Of a stretch of 64,000 nt of DNA, positions 53,001 through 64,000 are shown in pieces (the stretch's first letter is position 1; each line of letters begins with the position of its first letter). Both the position numbers and the translations under genes were made by a program. This stretch comes from Sympetrum striolatum (taxonomy: Eukaryota > Arthropoda > Insecta > Odonata > Libellulidae), in the NCBI GenBank assembly GCA_947579665.1, contig OX388348.1, positions 17,484,001 through 17,548,000 of the forward strand, read 5' to 3'. Under the pieces are notes generated by a model. The model was not told where the DNA came from, did no database searches, and saw nothing but the letters and a program-made list of their open reading frames with translations.

Positions 53001-53410
53001 ACCCTCTCTCCTATCAACCACTCTCTATTTCCTCCTCTCCTTATCATCCTTCCCTCTTTACCTCACGCCTTCATCCATTTTAAGTCTTTTTCATTTTCTA
53101 CCTTCCCTACAGCTTCTTTCGCCTCTGGCACTACTTTTCCCCTCCTCTCCAACCGCACATTCCTTCTCCTCCCATTTCCCCTTCCCTCCCGCACATCGCC
53201 TTACTCTCATTGCCTTTATTTTGACGCCCCCTCACCCACTTTCTCTCGCTTTTTTATCTCGGAAACTTTTTATTCCCATTTGTTTCCCAACAGCCTCCTT
53301 TTCCCCGTAACACGAAAGATTGTCGCGGAGAAGCGGCCCTGTGGCCGTCATCCTCTTTCCCTCATCGCCCCACCCCTTTTCCACTCTCTTATTTTTCTCC
53401 TTTAAAAGCT
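50100..53410. other. Cluster of plus-strand pyrimidine-rich tracts (about 50.10-50.53, 51.44-51.96, 52.85-53.41 kb)
   Basis: Three separate blocks are strongly enriched for C and T on the plus strand, with AT-rich DNA between. They create long apparent frames (up to 134 codons at 50121-50525) full of Leu, Ser, Phe and Pro. Several overlap in different frames, and none shows a domain. I read these as low-complexity polypyrimidine sequence. Confidence 0.6.
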
Positions 53411-54387
53411 ATATATCCAAGGTAGAGTATCAGAGATATCGATGGAAACTTAAATCTTGGAAACACTTCTAGGAGGGGATGATTTTGAGCCTTGATATCG
53501 GAATATATTTTTTAAAATTTTTCTCAATTTTCTCCGTATGTTCTTACAGCTCTTGTGACGTTTTTCCGATACATTGTGATGAATTTCAGTTCTGTTTTAA
53601 AAAGACTCAAATCTTCTGAAGCTCAATAGCAATGCAATGAAAACGGAGTTTTTTTATCATTTTCCAAATATGACCTCCGAGTCTTTAATATACTGGACGT
53701 TGATAGCTATGATGAAACCTAGGCGCCGAAGAGGCAGATTTACAGCGTTATGCTGTGTGAAAACAATGAACTCAGTTCTGCTGTTGTTGGTTAAAGTGTA
53801 TCCCCGTCCATTTTGGAGTTGGAATTTATATATGCTACAAATAAGTTCAATTTTAATGAATTTTCCTCTTTTTCTGGGCCCATGGAAAGCATCTCTGCCC
53901 CATATAGTGGCATACATACGTGGCTTGTATGTCAGTTTTCATCGCAGGTGACATCTCTTTATTCAAAAAGTACTCGCCTTGACCAAAATTATTGACGGAA
54001 GATTTTGAGGTTAAAATTCTTTCAGAAGATATTAATAATTTGATTGTGAAACAAATTTGTTTCGGTAGTGTCAATGTGAGTAGACCACATTTTCCGGTTA
54101 TTACATTTTGATATGAAAAAATTGCATATTGACCCACCTAGCTTTGACCGAACAAAAATTATTAACCATTTTGGCTTTTTGTCGAAATTTAGAAAGTTCA
54201 CGTCAGATTTTCTCACAAGAGATATTACTTGATTTAGAAAAAAATAATCAACAATTTCCTTTAGCATGGACCAATTTTTCCAGGTATTCTATTAGGATAA
54301 GACAAAAGTGGCGAAACAACCTGCCCTAGCAGGCAGTATAGAAAGAAATTTTGGAAAACCGCTGTTCATGAATTAGTGGCTTTAGTA
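53411..54387. other. Non-coding stretch with overlapping frames on both strands
   Basis: Frames of 60-104 codons overlap on opposite strands at 53.64-54.33 kb without recognisable motifs. I see no other feature. Confidence 0.3.
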
Positions 54388-54515
54388 GGAGATTAAAACC
54401 TCTAACTCATTAAAAAGGTGCTCTTAAAAGTGCAGTAATCCTTCCCTGTTTTCTATGAATACGGGTAAATGAGACGAGAAACGCATAAAAGGACGGCTAT
54501 TAGGATTTAAAACCA
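54388..54515. mobile_element. MITE copy, family GGTTTAAAATCTCCAATAGCC (diverged)
   Basis: The left end GAGATTAAAACCTCTAACTC and the right end GGCTATTAGGATTTAAAACC are decayed terminal repeats. The interior GGTGCTCTTAAAAGTGCAGT matches the 43563 copy (GGTGCTCTCAAAAATTGCGG). Confidence 0.6.
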
Positions 54516-55129
54516 CTAACCTAGCGGGCAGTTGCATTCATATGAGGAACCTAAAAACTGACATCGCCTAATGTTCTTTTAAAACAGAGGGGTCAAAGAC
54601 TGGAGTTCAGTAAATAAGTTACCTGAAGAGGTCTTCATACCCTTACCGAAAAATAGAAAGGAGTTTAAAAGTATAATATTTAGTGTATGTAATAAATCGA
54701 TTAAATATTGTTGTTTTTCATCAATTGGATACATTTAAAGGCGACGATGAGTAAACGTAAAAGTTATATGTTCGACTAAAAAGTAACACTTTAACTCTGA
54801 GATTGGGTTTTGCATTTAGAGGATATTGTATTTTGGTGGGTGTGCAGGGGAGATATCTGTTTGAATAATGTCTATGCGTATTTTTTTGTTATTATTGGAA
54901 TATTTTCTTGATTTTCGTTGTTCATAGACACAATAGACATAAGTTGGGACTGCCACCAGATGAAATTCAACTTGCAGCATTTATAATAATAAAGAAATAT
55001 ATATGAAACGTCTTCAACTTTGACTCACCTTGGACTGACTTCAGAAAGTATGTCAGAAAAGGTATATCTTCTTTGGTGGATCCGAAATAGAGAATAGAAA
55101 CCCAGATTCCCTTCAGAAGGCACGATTTT
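54516..55129. other. AT-rich non-coding stretch
   Basis: I see no gene or repeat boundary. Confidence 0.35.
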
Positions 55130-55610
55130 AGTCACCCCATAATGGCGTGGGTTCTGCGGCGGCGTTCACCGTTAGCACCGAACTTTGAAGCTCCGTTTTT
55201 TTTCGCGGGAAGTTTCCACTCGCTAACTGCGGACAAACTGAGCCATCGGATCTCATCCGACCGTACTGGAGGCGTGCGACCGCTGCCGAAGCTCGGATTT
55301 GTCACGCAATCGTTTCGGGTGGCGCAGCTGCAACTTTTTTCCGTCACGTATCCTTTCCGGAAACAGATGGACTTGCCTAATGCGGCGGAAAGCGTCAAAT
55401 CCTTACAGTCGCGACCGTATCGTAAGATTGCCGTGTTTGGCTTTCCGTTCAAATTATGTGCATGACGGAAGTAATCTGCGGTGGCTCGTGGTCCTAATTG
55501 CGAGCGTTATGACGTGTGAGAATGGCATGTTAATTATGAATCCGCGCGGCTCGAATTATGCGAGTGTCCAGCGACGCGCGAATGAATGGAAACTGGTTTC
55601 TCCGTAAATA
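55130..55610. promoter_or_regulatory. CpG-rich islet; candidate regulatory element or exon
   Basis: This is the most CpG-dense block in the window, with sharp edges against AT-rich DNA. Three open frames of over 100 codons overlap it (55142-55465 and 55299-55607 plus, 55132-55452 minus). None has a recognised domain, so base composition is the simpler explanation. The right part has homeodomain-like TTAATTAT and TAATTGCG cores and an ATGTGCAT octamer-like site (55454-55465 area). A CpG promoter, an enhancer or an unrecognised exon are all possible. Confidence 0.3.
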
Positions 55611-56203
55611 TTTTTGGTAAATACACACATTGTCGGAAGTTTCTTTATGCGTGTCCCGTTTATTTTGAAAGTCACTTGATGAATCTTTGCACTGTATTTT
55701 GACTTTCATATGTAGTATTTCATCGCGCGGTCAGAGAAGGGTCATGGGACAATGTTAATTGCAGCTACCGGTTTGAAGTAATAGGTACGATCGCAGCAAC
55801 CAAAGGGTGAAATATCCCAAGTTAATCCAAATATCTGGTTATCGACTCCATAGATAGAGATTGAAAGAGACCTTCTTTGGGTTCAAAGTTGATTTAACCA
55901 CCAAGTTTCCCTCTACATTTCTGGCATGTTGTTTGAAGAATCAACGACAAAATACACTGCTAACTTCTCTACTACCATAGTCTAATATCTTAAGCGAATG
56001 GCTATGAATTTATGGATAAATGTACCCCGAGAAAAATATTCAATGTAATGATAGTAGAAAAAGAACTTTTCTTAAAATTCTTTCATAGTAACCCATTGAT
56101 TAAATTTTATTATTGCAATTTAAATATAAAATATACATCAGGCACGAAAGTGAAAATAACTTTTACTATACCACAGAATATTTTATTATGAAGCGACCAT
56201 GGT
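55611..56203. other. AT-rich non-coding stretch
   Basis: Nothing recognised. Confidence 0.35.
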
Positions 56204-56251
56204 TTCGACTAGTGGAATCATCCTCACCTGAGGATGACTCCACGAGTCGAA
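56204..56251. repeat. Imperfect palindrome, 23-bp arms
   Basis: TTCGACTAGTGGAATCATCC (left, 56204 onward) pairs with the segment ending ACGAGTCGAA (56251), with two mismatches and a 2-base centre. It stands just outside the 56484-59174 transposon. It probably belongs to a separate short repeat, because the flanks GCGACCATGG and GATGGATCCA have no match in the transposon. Confidence 0.8.
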
Positions 56252-56479
56252 TATTTTCAATTTCGTTCCTGATGGATCCATACCACCAAGTCACGGCCCA
56301 AGCAGTTGATTCTAAAATATACATATTCTCTTCACATAAATGTTTGAAAAATTAGCTATTACGAAAATTTCAATAGAAAATTAATAACAAACTTGGAATA
56401 TATGCATAAATATACCTATTATTTTATTCAATTTTTCATAAAATTATATCTTAAATTTATATAAAACTTTGCATATGAT

Positions 56480-56483
56480 AAAT
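56480..56483. repeat. Target site duplication AAAT, left
   Basis: AAAT directly precedes the left terminus GGGTCATACC and is repeated at 59175-59178 directly after the right terminus. Confidence 0.7.
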
Positions 56484-59174
56484 GGGTCATACCACGCCAA
56501 TTCGACAAGGAAATCGGCAATTGACCCCTGAGGTAACCGATTTTGACCAAATTTGGCAAATCGCTTTGATTTGATAACAAAATGAAAACCTCTAAGCTAT
56601 TTTGTAATTTACACAATTTTTTACGAAATATTGCAATGTTTAAAAATAGAGATTTTGCAAAGGTGCCTTCGCATTCGAGGCCATATATCCGGTAAAATAT
56701 AAGTTAAATATATACAACATAGCTTAATTTAAAGGTCTTGTGTTAAAAAAGATAAAAATAAGAATGTTTTATAAAATTTAAACAATTTTATGAAGTTTAT
56801 AACAATTTTAAATTTTGAAATCGATTTTTGACGGTGTGCCTTTCCCTTCGATATGTTTATTGTTTTACATGTTGTACATACAACCCTCCTCTACAATTTG
56901 AAAAAATTTGGCGAGGGTAATATTTCATTTAAGAAAGAAAAACATTTTGAGTATAGTCGTGACGCTCGCCGCGGCTCCGCGCCGTCCTGCTCGAGCGCTG
57001 AAAGTTCGGAAGTGTGGCTACTCATATCTCAGTACCCTTATTCTTCCATCTGCCTTTAATCCATTTTAACTGCTCAACCAATATTAATCGACTCTTTAAT
57101 TCTCTCCACCCTTCCCGACTGATGAAACCAATGGGAGTCATTACACTCCGGGAAAAGAAAGTCGCTTGGGCAGACTGAACGAGACATTAAAAATACCTCG
57201 ATCAAACACCTACTTCAAGCAAAAAATACACAGATCATGGAAATATGAGGCAAGGAAATTGAAAAAAGCTACAACTGCTTTGACATTATGTCTTCAAAAG
57301 GTGACTGGTGAGGAGGTAAAAATTCAAGATAATATTCCTTCATCATCCATCAACAGGAAGTTTACTTTCACCAAGATGGCAAGGAAATGATTATGCAGCT
57401 GAAGGATAAGTTCGCCAACGCTGCAAAAGTGAGTGAAAAAATTCTAATTTTATCTGTCTTGCCTAAATCATGGATTGTTCCAAAGATAAAGCAGGAGTTT
57501 CAAGTGTCAGCATATTTGGTCAGAAAGATGAAGAAGTACGTATCTGAGCAATGAATTCTTGCTCTGCGAACGCGAGACGAAGCAAATCTCTCTCGAAAGA
57601 AACTAAGCTGAAAGTGACCGAGTTCTACCGTGAGCCAGACATTAGTAGCGAAATGGCAAAAAAGAGTATAAAATCATAAAAGAGGGAAATTTGCGCGTAG
57701 CGAAGCAAGAAATGCTAATCCTTTGCAATTTGAGGGAAGTCTATGAAGCCTTCAAAGAAAAAAATCCCAATGTAAAGATTGGATTCTCCAAATTTGCGGA
57801 TTTGAGGCCCCCTGAGTGTGTGTTGGCTGGTGCACCTGGCACACACTCCATATGTGTCTGCATGTTCCGCCAGAATTTCAAGCTACAGTATCTCGGGGCT
57901 GGATATGAGCAAATCAAGTTTGATAACGGAGATTCATTGTTTAAAAATTATCGGGACTGCCTGAAGTTCTAACTTTCCGCCATCCATCAGAAATGTACTT
58001 TATGGGTTAATTCTCAGAAATACTGCCTTGGGAAGACTCCAAAAACTCGAGAGAAAATGTGGGAGCAGATATAGAATGACTGAAATCATTTCAGAGTATT
58101 TCCGGGAAAACTGTTCCGATGAAGTTCGTTTCAGGCAATGGACTCAAGAAAATCGTTTTACCTTAACAACGCAGGTTATGGATACAAATAGTTTTTGCGA
58201 GGCATTCTCTGAGAATGTCATGAAAGTAAGGAAGCATGATTACATTGCTCGCATGCAAACTGCATTCTATTTGAAAGTCAGAGACAATCTGAAATTATGT
58301 GAAGTTATTGCTGTGGCCGACGTTTCGGAGAATATTTCTTTTGTCCATCAAGATGATGTGCAAGGAGTCCACTGGTATAGTAACCACGCTACAACACATC
58401 CATTTGCGTGTTACAGCAGAAATACTGGCGATTAAGTCACACCTTTCAGTATGGTTATTATTTTGGATTGCATGGACCATAACGTAAGAAGATTTTATAC
58501 CTTTCAAAGGAAACTAATAACCTTTCTTCGAAGAAGGGTACGTACTATTCGTAAAATAATTTACTTTTCCAACAGAGCTGTATCTCAATGCAAGAACTGC
58601 TATAACATGAATAATTTGTTGCATCACCAATAGGATTTTGGAGTTAATGCTGAAGGCATTTCTATGCTACATCGCTCGGAAAGGGTCCAAGTGACCGGCT
58701 AGGAGGAACACTAAAGCGATTGATCTCACGTACCAGTCTGCAGGGTCTGCAGTGCCCGTATGGAGAACACATTCAGACTCCTAAGGAACTGTACGAATGG
58801 GCCCAATCAAGTGTTAAAGGGATGGAGTTCGAGTTTGTAGCCAACGAAGAAGTGACCGAGGTAAAGAAGAAGCTGGTCAGATGATTTCGAGAGGTACCTG
58901 CCGTGGAAGGTATCTTTTCATGCCATGCAGCTATTCCACTATCCAAAAAGATCTGTTACTACGAAGTCTTTCTTATTCATCGAAAGGAACTACTTTCAGC
59001 TTCTCTGGTGCTGATTTGCAACATTTTAAGGAATGTTCGGATATTTTTTAAGATCCAGAAAGAAGGTAAGTGAATTTTATATACGAGATTAACTAGGGCA
59101 ACATTTTTACGAAATTTGGTCAAAATCGGTTACCTCAAGGGATATCACTTTGTCGAATTGGCATGGAATCACCC
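56484..59174 (+). mobile_element. Complete 2691-bp DNA transposon with bipartite TIRs and AAAT target duplication
   Basis: The termini are bipartite inverted repeats. The outer 25 bases (GGGTCATACCACGCCAATTC... at 56484-56508 versus 59150-59174 reversed) agree at 22 of 25 positions. The inner 25 bases (GAGGTAACCGATTTTGACCA..., 56530-56554 versus 59112-59136 reversed) agree at all 25. Spacing between the parts is 21 bases on the left and 13 on the right. The interior carries a plus-strand transposase pseudogene. The 4-bp duplication excludes TA- and TTAA-targeting families. Sola-type elements make 4-bp duplications, but I do not claim that assignment. Confidence 0.8.
57130..59073 (+). pseudogene. 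Decayed transposase of the 56484-59174 transposon
   Basis: Coding remnants run through all three plus frames: 57130-57390, then about 57365-57554, then about 57680-57972, then 58028-58633, then 58666-59073. In-frame stops lie at 57388, 57552, 57970, 58433 and 58631, and after KKLVR near 58880. Recognisable parts in order are a basic N-terminal segment (KIPRSNTYFKQKIHRSW), ILSVLPKSW, an LRP-x2-C-V-L-A-G-A-P-G-THS-x-CVC motif (about 57805-57870), VQGVHWYSN...HPFACY, an IILDCMDH block, YFSNRAVSQCKN (about 58564-58600), and LGKGPSDRLGGTLKRL (about 58678-58725). The D-C-x-x-H, FS(D/N)xxxSQxKN and GKxPxDxxGG series looks like a DDE-type nuclease core. This copy has Asn where a catalytic Asp is expected in YFSN. 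I connect it, from memory of the family, with uncharacterised multicopy arthropod and cnidarian proteins. It cannot make an active enzyme. Confidence 0.7.
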
Positions 59175-59178
59175 AAAT
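59175..59178. repeat. Target site duplication AAAT, right
   Basis: AAAT immediately follows the terminal CCC at 59172-59174, matching 56480-56483. Confidence 0.7.
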
Positions 59179-60499
59179 ATATAAGTGAAATTACCTTATT
59201 CATTGACGAAAAAATTGGATCAACGATCTGGAATCTTTTAATGTAGATAAATATTTAAACTAACGGTTGATTATAGCTGCATTTTAACGTATTTTTTTCT
59301 TGTTACAGGTATGTACGAGAATGATATTTATCATGCAGAATGAAGTTTTCTCTCTTAATGTATCGGTGAGTATATAAGAATAAAATATTCGCATGAGATG
59401 CAACTAAAAGTACTAAATACAGCAGGTAAGCAATTTAAAAAAAATATGATGCTTATGGAAAGAAAAAGAACTTAAATGAGCGTCTGATTTTATTCTAGCA
59501 ATACATATGCATCGACTTCAATTCCCAATGGATTTTATCTGGAGTATTATCAAATATACATTTGAAGGATCACTTACGTTTCAACAGTTAGGTTTCTGAA
59601 CAAACCCCTGCTATAATGATTAATCTGTTTCGATTTTCATTGGGAAAACTTATTTTCTTCCAACGACTTACAAAATAGTCCAAAATTTTCATACACACAT
59701 TTTTGTATGAATAATTTTCTAAGGTTATATCCACCTTCTTGAAATTTTTAAATTTATGTAAGTTCTGAATAATAAGACAAAATAGTTCCCTTATTTATCC
59801 AAGATATCCCACAATTAAATGTTCTGACTATATTTCTCTGTACAATTTAACTAAGTTATTCTTAGCAACAACGTTGTGCATTATGATTTCAAATGTCTTT
59901 TTTTATTGCAAAGCAATATGCATCGTTTTACGCCACAGAATGGTTTAGTGGAGGCATAAAATATGATTAAGCAAAAAACATATAAATTTGGCTTAATCCT
60001 TAAATCTCCTTTCAAGCAATTCTTTGCCTGTGAATATAAATATATTACGTAGATCCTCTTTCTTTTTTTATATTGGTTAAGAAAATTACTCCAGTAAGGT
60101 TATAACTGCTGGTAAATCCACTTATAAGTGAAATCGGTTTATAATTTGAATGCAATTAAAGTGAGTAAGAAAAGATTTAATTTCAGGTGTGACAATTAAA
60201 AGCCCATGGTCTTTCTCAATCATGACTTCGTGGCTGAAAACTCACCCTAATTTCTAATTTTACTAATCCCAAATTGTGATAGATTTATGATAGTCTCCAC
60301 AAATTAAAAAGTATAATGATTTACGATGAGAAAAAGGGAAAGATGTAATGCGTGTTTTGGAAAATGAAATGACGTGCCTAAAGCTCAATTAAATTACAAA
60401 GTTCCGAATCCCTTCTTTTGGTGTGTGTGCCTCGAAAAGGGATTCCTATTATTGAGTGCTCATCTTGGAAGTTATAAGTCGGAAAAGAGTCACTTCGTC
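59179..60499. other. AT-rich non-coding stretch
   Basis: No supported feature. Confidence 0.35.
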
Positions 60500-60720
60500 A
60501 CTCTGCATAATCTTTCCATTATTCCATAACTCTCTTCTTCCTTCCCTTGCTTTCCCTGTTACAGACTCATTCAGCTTATCACGCCCTCTAACTCTCCCTC
60601 CTAATTCCCTTTCATTTTTGCTTAGCTTTTCCTCCTCCGGCGAACTTTCTTTCTCTTCGTACATTTTCTTGCTGTATCGTAAAGTTCTCACCTTCCACAT
60701 CTCCGCTCCTTTCTATACAA
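60500..60720. other. Plus-strand pyrimidine-rich tract
   Basis: A CT-dominated tract like those at 50-53 kb. It gives overlapping frames on both strands (60456-60779 plus, 60449-60700 minus) that I do not call as genes. Confidence 0.6.
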
Positions 60721-61719
60721 GGAAACTAAATGGGATGATATTGGGTTCATTCTGCTACTCAAAGTTTGATTTTATGTGACGTACATGTTTATTTGAGTAC
60801 AAATGAAGCTAGATGAAATATCACCTCTAATAATTATTATTTTTTTGTTTTTGCGTGAAGTAGTCGTCTAAGTAAAATGTTTTCCCAAAAGTTAAATTGT
60901 TTGTTTTTAGCGTGGAAGGATGTATACGATTGTTTGAAAATTAGATTATAGAGCATTAAATTAATATGCCAAATTGACATTTAATTTGGAAAATGTTCCG
61001 ATGGATGAACAAATTATCTAATAGAAAAATATCTGTTCCTTGCATATTAATCCGAACGATGGTGATGTTACTGCCTTATTAATAATATTTCAACTTTCAA
61101 ATTTTTCAATTTATCACCAAAATTTGGAATCTAACAGAATTGTTCAATCTTCTGAAATATCTTCTATTTCTTACTTGAAGTTAATAAGTTGTAAAACTTT
61201 CCTGTTTCAATATACCTCTCAATAATATGCATGCTTTTAATAGCATAGGTTCCGTGCCCATTTATAAACTGTATAATACGATTTGAATTACAATTTTGAT
61301 TGAAGTTATGAATAAAATTTGTAAATTCCATTTTATTACAATTGATACTATCAATAATAGTACGAAATGAACAAAATTAGGCATAATTAACGTAAATCAT
61401 ATTTTTTTAATTCCGATGAGTAGTCAGAATAATTCTGATACATCCTACGCAAGTACAGTATTTTGATAAACATCACAAATTTGTATAATAGTATGCACAC
61501 ATCAATTCAACTCAAATGAGATTCATTTATGCAAAAACATCGCTACAAAGTTACCAGTTGGAAGAATTAAATTTATAATTGAAAAAATCGGGAAATATTC
61601 AGTTTCCAATTTCAAAGTGTGATCTAACCTGCATATATGATAGCAAGAACAGAATTCCACCAAAATCTCCCGGAATTCATCGCCATAAATTACAAATCTC
61701 ACGGCTGAATAACATTGAT
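60721..61719. other. AT-rich non-coding stretch
   Basis: No supported feature. Confidence 0.35.
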
Positions 61720-62250
61720 ATGTGGCCCCCTAATGTCAAATCATCCCTCCCTTCATTGTCTCAAACGTCTCCTCACGATGAAGAAACCCTTAATCCAAAA
61801 CTTAATCCTTTTATCCTCATTTGCCTTTAAGTGGCCCATACGGAGACGTCGCAAAAAAACCATTTAACCCTCTAAACGCTTCCTCCTCGGATATTCATCC
61901 TTTTAAGATGTCATCATTTTCGGACGTCATCTCCGTTGACGTCATCATGTTTTCTCTCCCTCCATCTTCTCAAAACCCCTCATTATCCCTTCCTCTCCTC
62001 ATTACCACCATTCCCCATCAGCTTTTTCTCCTCTCCATCCATCTCCAACTCCGAGTCCAATCCCTTAAGCCGTTCTATCTCTGAAAAGGAGATTCCCCCT
62101 TCCTTCTCCGTATCAAGGATTAGGGGGGGAGAGTGGTGGAACTTCGCTGTGTCTCCGATAACCACCTTCCCGGCGGTTTTGGCGCTTCGCGTCCCATTTC
62201 ATACCGAGAGAAATATATGCAGAGGAGGTCCCGAAATGCACTTAAAAGGA
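61720..62250. promoter_or_regulatory. CpG-containing pyrimidine tract with a CRE-like site cluster
   Basis: GATGTCATC (61907-61915), GACGTCATC (61923-61931) and GACGTCATC (61938-61946) lie in the same orientation at 15-16 base spacing. The last is part of a perfect TGACGTCA (61937-61944), the CREB/ATF consensus. Another GACGTC lies near 61844, and TTTTGGCGC, an E2F-like sequence, near 62178. Several frames of 60-110 codons overlap here without known domains. It is a candidate promoter or enhancer, but no transcription start or neighbouring gene is visible. Confidence 0.3.
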
Positions 62251-64000
62251 ATCGTCTGTAGGTGTTAAATGCTCGTTCAATTGAATTTCTGGGGTATTAC
62301 AGAGGCGGCCATGCTGTGAGGCTTTGGTTGGTACTAGCGGCTGAGTTTCATATTCATTACAATGGTTTGCATTCGTTGTGAGCAAGATTGCGGAAACGTA
62401 ACGTATAGGCAATAATTATACAATTATAATAAATAATCAATTCGTGTAATGTCGTAATCCAGAAAATTATAGTTGTAGTGTACATGTTTGAATACACAAA
62501 AGCTCATAATAAATGAAAATTGTGATAATTTTATTCATGACATAAGTACGAAGCGAAGGAAGTTGAGAGGTCTTGAAAAAGGAATCAGGTAAAGATTGGT
62601 TAAATCCTTGGTTTGGAGTGTGCTGCTTTTTGGGTGCGAAACGTGGACTTTAAGAAAGGAGATAAACAAACGCGGAGGTGCTGGTTATGGTTAGAGAGGA
62701 GAGGGCTATAATGGAAGTGATTAAGTATATGCTGAAGTAATGGGTGGGTCAAATATTGAGGGGAGAGGGATTAATTATTGATTAAAGTAAAGGTTGCAAT
62801 TGAGAGTAGGGTACAGGGGAATAAACAGAGGGGAGGTCTAAGACAAAAAATGTTGGATGACATAAGGTTAACTGAAAGGAAATGAAGGAGATGGCGCTTA
62901 ATAGGGATTTTTGATTGTGCATGAACCTAGCGAAAGGTAAAACACCCATGAATGAAAGTGCTTATAAATCACAAGCAGTCAGGAAACTATTGACTTTGTT
63001 ACATAAGTATATACACTTACGTAAGTACAATTATAGTTGTGCGATATTTACGGTGGTAACATTTTAAGTCCTCATAACGTGTTAGTATGCGTGATACAAT
63101 GTAAACACTATTGCATTACTTCGTATGTATAAGAATATATATCAGTATCAGATCTGGGAAAGTTAGAAAATCTCAAAGGCCTACTCGCAAATTTAGGTGA
63201 TATAAAGCTATATAACTATGTTATAGACATGTATAGGCAACCTAAAAAGCCTATTTCCTAAGTTATTACATTTATCTGCTGATTAAATAATGTGTTCATT
63301 GCCGAAATTACTTTCACTGTAAACTCTCTTGTGTCTATCTGACTTATTGGTTCTTTTGTTTTATACAGATGTTTATACTAACAATGCAAAATTTATTTTA
63401 CCGATAGGATAGATCCAGGTATCCAAATTAAAGTTTCCTACTTTTATACTCTCTCCATGCATAGCTAGGTAATTGAGATGATCAAGATGTGAATGTATTA
63501 CATGGTATTAGATAATAATTGCCTATTAATCAATATAGGAATTTGATTTAAGAATATTTAAAAGTAACAACGCGATGGGCGCCTATACATTAATGTCATT
63601 AAATAATTAAGGAGTATCGATTAATAAAATATTCGTTGCTTAAAAAATATTGAACTAATCAAAACGAACAATGCATCTATAATTTTAAATCATAACGCGC
63701 TAATAAATTAATTCCAAATGCAATATTTGGCAATATTCGTAAGGTATTGGCCATTAGAATATGTTTAATATTTAAAAGTAACATTGCAATCCAAGTTCAC
63801 TACTTAATACGATAACACAATTATTGCCTATTAATCAATACAGGCATCAATGTAAGGAAATCATCATCATATGGAGGCAGGACCTTAAACATGGATACGT
63901 GATTTTCGAAATTTACTAGATATTTCATTGAATGTGTTCTTTTCTGGCCCATTAGCATGAAGAACGATATCCACCCGAGTCTTTTAAAAAGTAACGAAAA
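62251..64000. other. AT-rich non-coding stretch with a purine-rich run (about 62560-62900)
   Basis: The plus strand of 62560-62900 is rich in A and G, the opposite polarity to the tracts upstream. Elsewhere I see no gene, RNA or repeat end. Confidence 0.35.

Noticed and set aside
53657..54330. Overlapping frames of 60-104 codons as exons
   Set aside because: They overlap on opposite strands with no recognisable domain and no convincing splice structure.
56950..57010. GC-rich spot in the transposon as a host CpG promoter
   Set aside because: It lies inside the element upstream of the transposase remnant. If it is a promoter at all, it belongs to the transposon.

Overview
This window looks like AT-rich, non-coding DNA from a large animal genome, most likely an arthropod and probably an insect. 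The reasons are the lack of any bacterial gene organisation, the long stop-rich stretches, the (TA)n microsatellites, the tRNA-derived SINEs, the MITEs, the Helitron-type ends, and one decayed transposase of a type I associate with arthropod and cnidarian genomes. The organism assignment is inference. I found no host protein-coding gene I can support; the longer open frames lie in GC/CpG-richer islets where several frames are open at once, and none resembles a family I recognise.

Left part (1-22.6 kb): a CpG-rich islet with the longest open frame (125-718); a diverged direct duplication (745-984 and 1238-1486); a 927-bp inverted-repeat element packed with copies of a TGTATCAACTTGCCCC-like motif (2263-3189); a pair of tRNA-derived SINEs in opposite orientations (13.7-14.06 kb); a GC-rich islet (17.1-17.76 kb); a 298-bp TA-flanked MITE (18792-19089); a perfect 28-bp palindrome bracketed by 7-bp direct repeats (20641-20668); and a long (TA)n tract (21559-21656).

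Middle part (22.6-30.2 kb): the most structured region. Three Helitron-type 3' ends (a hairpin plus CTAG, all on the minus strand) occur at 22609, 24529 and 26754. A TC-starting 5' end sits directly against the CTAG of the next copy at 26753/26754, so two copies form a head-to-tail tandem. These copies carry a 17-unit minisatellite containing TTTCCCGC, a 333-bp inverted repeat, a recurring TpsiC-arm-like motif, three copies of a roughly 480-bp 5' module and GATA/TA microsatellites. A fourth 3' end lies at 36514.

Right part (30.2-64 kb): mostly featureless AT-rich DNA. It holds further SINE copies, three of the four copies of a MITE family with TIRs near GGTTTAAAATCTCCAATAGCC, a near-perfect 24-bp inverted repeat (40746/40838), several plus-strand pyrimidine tracts, a CpG-rich islet (55.13-55.61 kb), and a complete 2691-bp DNA transposon (56484-59174). 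That transposon has bipartite terminal inverted repeats, an AAAT target duplication and a broken transposase gene. A cluster of CRE-like GACGTCATC sites lies near 61.9 kb in a CpG-containing pyrimidine tract.

Nothing here forms an operon or pathway. The window is best read as intergenic or intronic DNA shaped by several families of DNA transposons and SINEs, with a few GC-rich islets as the only candidates for host regulatory or exonic sequence.
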